Shown: piece after piece, positions 6,058-6,434 of the stretch
How positions within the stretch are numbered: the first letter of the stretch is position 1
How the letters are laid out: each line of letters starts with the position of its first letter
NCBI GenBank assembly: GCA_943328865.2
Contig: CALQBR020000089.1
Coordinates: forward strand, 1 to 6,434
Length of the DNA stretch: 6,434 nt
Direction of reading: 5' to 3'
Source of the DNA: Sphingobacterium thalpophilum
GTDB taxonomy: Bacteria > Bacteroidota > Bacteroidia > Flavobacteriales > Flavobacteriaceae
The notes under the pieces: model-generated
Told to the model about the DNA's origin: nothing
Database searches by the model: none
What the model saw: the letters and a program-made list of their open reading frames with translations, nothing else
Position numbers and translations under genes: made by a program

Positions 6058-6434
6058 ATGAATAAATATACCCGAATTATTATTGTTGTAGTTACGTGTT
6101 TGGCTATAGGTTATTTCTCTGGAATGGCGACTCAATCCAGTATCAAAACCTGGTTCCCCACTTTAATTAAGCCCACTTTTAATCCGCCCAATTGGGTTTT
6201 TGCTCCCGTTTGGTCGATGCTTTACATCATGATGGGGATTGCGGCAGGCTTGGTTTGGAATCGAATGGAGGCTAGCAAGGACAAAGAATTGGTCAAAAAG
6301 AGCTTGATTTTCTTTGCGATTCAGTTGGGGTTAAACGCTTTGTGGTCTGTTTTGTTTTTTGGTTTGCGAAACCCGATGTTGGCGCTTATCGAAATCGTTT
6401 TGTTGTGGCTGATGATTTACGAAACCTATATTAA
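6058..6434 (+). CDS. tspO: TspO/MBR-family tryptophan-rich membrane protein (3' end cut off)
   Basis: Homologue of the mitochondrial translocator protein and bacterial TspO, a five-helix membrane protein that binds porphyrins and hydrophobic ligands and is linked to tetrapyrrole and stress responses. I translated 125 residues; the family is usually about 155-160, so about 30 residues with the fifth helix are missing. Seen: G18-YFSG-22, W32 with KPTFNPPNWVFAPVW at 38-52 (the conserved Pro/Trp loop), YIMMGIAAGLVW at 56-67, QLGLNALWSVLFFGL at 89-103, and P106. Four hydrophobic segments lie at about 7-24, 45-67, 82-102 and 106-124. ATG 6058-6060 is chosen because it gives the usual short N-terminus; an in-frame TTG at 6043-6045 overlaps the -7 element. 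GC is higher (132 G/C in 6121-6420) than in the receptor gene. It is separated from the receptor by a terminator and so is expressed independently. The exact role in this organism is unknown. Confidence 0.93.
   Translation, partial: MNKYTRIIIVVVTCLAIGYFSGMATQSSIKTWFPTLIKPTFNPPNWVFAPVWSMLYIMMGIAAGLVWNRMEASKDKELVKKSLIFFAIQLGLNALWSVLFFGLRNPMLALIEIVLLWLMIYETYI

Overview
The window looks like chromosome of a Bacteroidota bacterium, most likely a Flavobacterium or close relative. The evidence is AT-rich DNA, A-rich leaders without Shine-Dalgarno sequences, exact matches to the Bacteroidota sigma-factor -7 element (TAnnTTTG) in front of three genes, and a flavobacterial-type set of mevalonate and TonB-receptor genes.

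Minus strand, positions 1-3415: an isoprenoid operon read right to left. It starts at a TAnnTTTG element (3408-3415) and runs through diphosphomevalonate decarboxylase (mvaD), a small four-helix-bundle/IVP (S23-type) protein, mevalonate kinase (mvk) and a UbiA-family membrane prenyltransferase that leaves the window at base 1. MvaD and MVK are two of the three ATP-using steps from mevalonate to isopentenyl diphosphate. The UbiA enzyme would use a long prenyl diphosphate made from that product. Phosphomevalonate kinase is not in the window.

The most unusual part is 1862-2320. The IVP gene sits between the two mevalonate genes and is bordered on both sides by heptamer tandem arrays: a clean (ATTATCA)n array at 2262-2320 and a degenerate AATT-based one at 1868-1900. 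The clean array runs into the end of mvaD and supplies its last five codons and its stop. A 10-bp sequence is repeated just before the IVP and mvk start codons. The IVP gene has about 28% GC, against about 37-42% for its neighbours. Together these features look like a small cassette inserted between two operon genes without breaking either.

Positions 3393-3546 form a divergent promoter region. The plus strand then carries a FecA-like TonB-dependent outer-membrane receptor (3547-5778) with a complete TTTG-N20-TAnnTTTG promoter and a strong intrinsic terminator. After a 279-bp intergenic stretch comes the 5' part of a TspO/MBR-family membrane protein, cut off at the window end.
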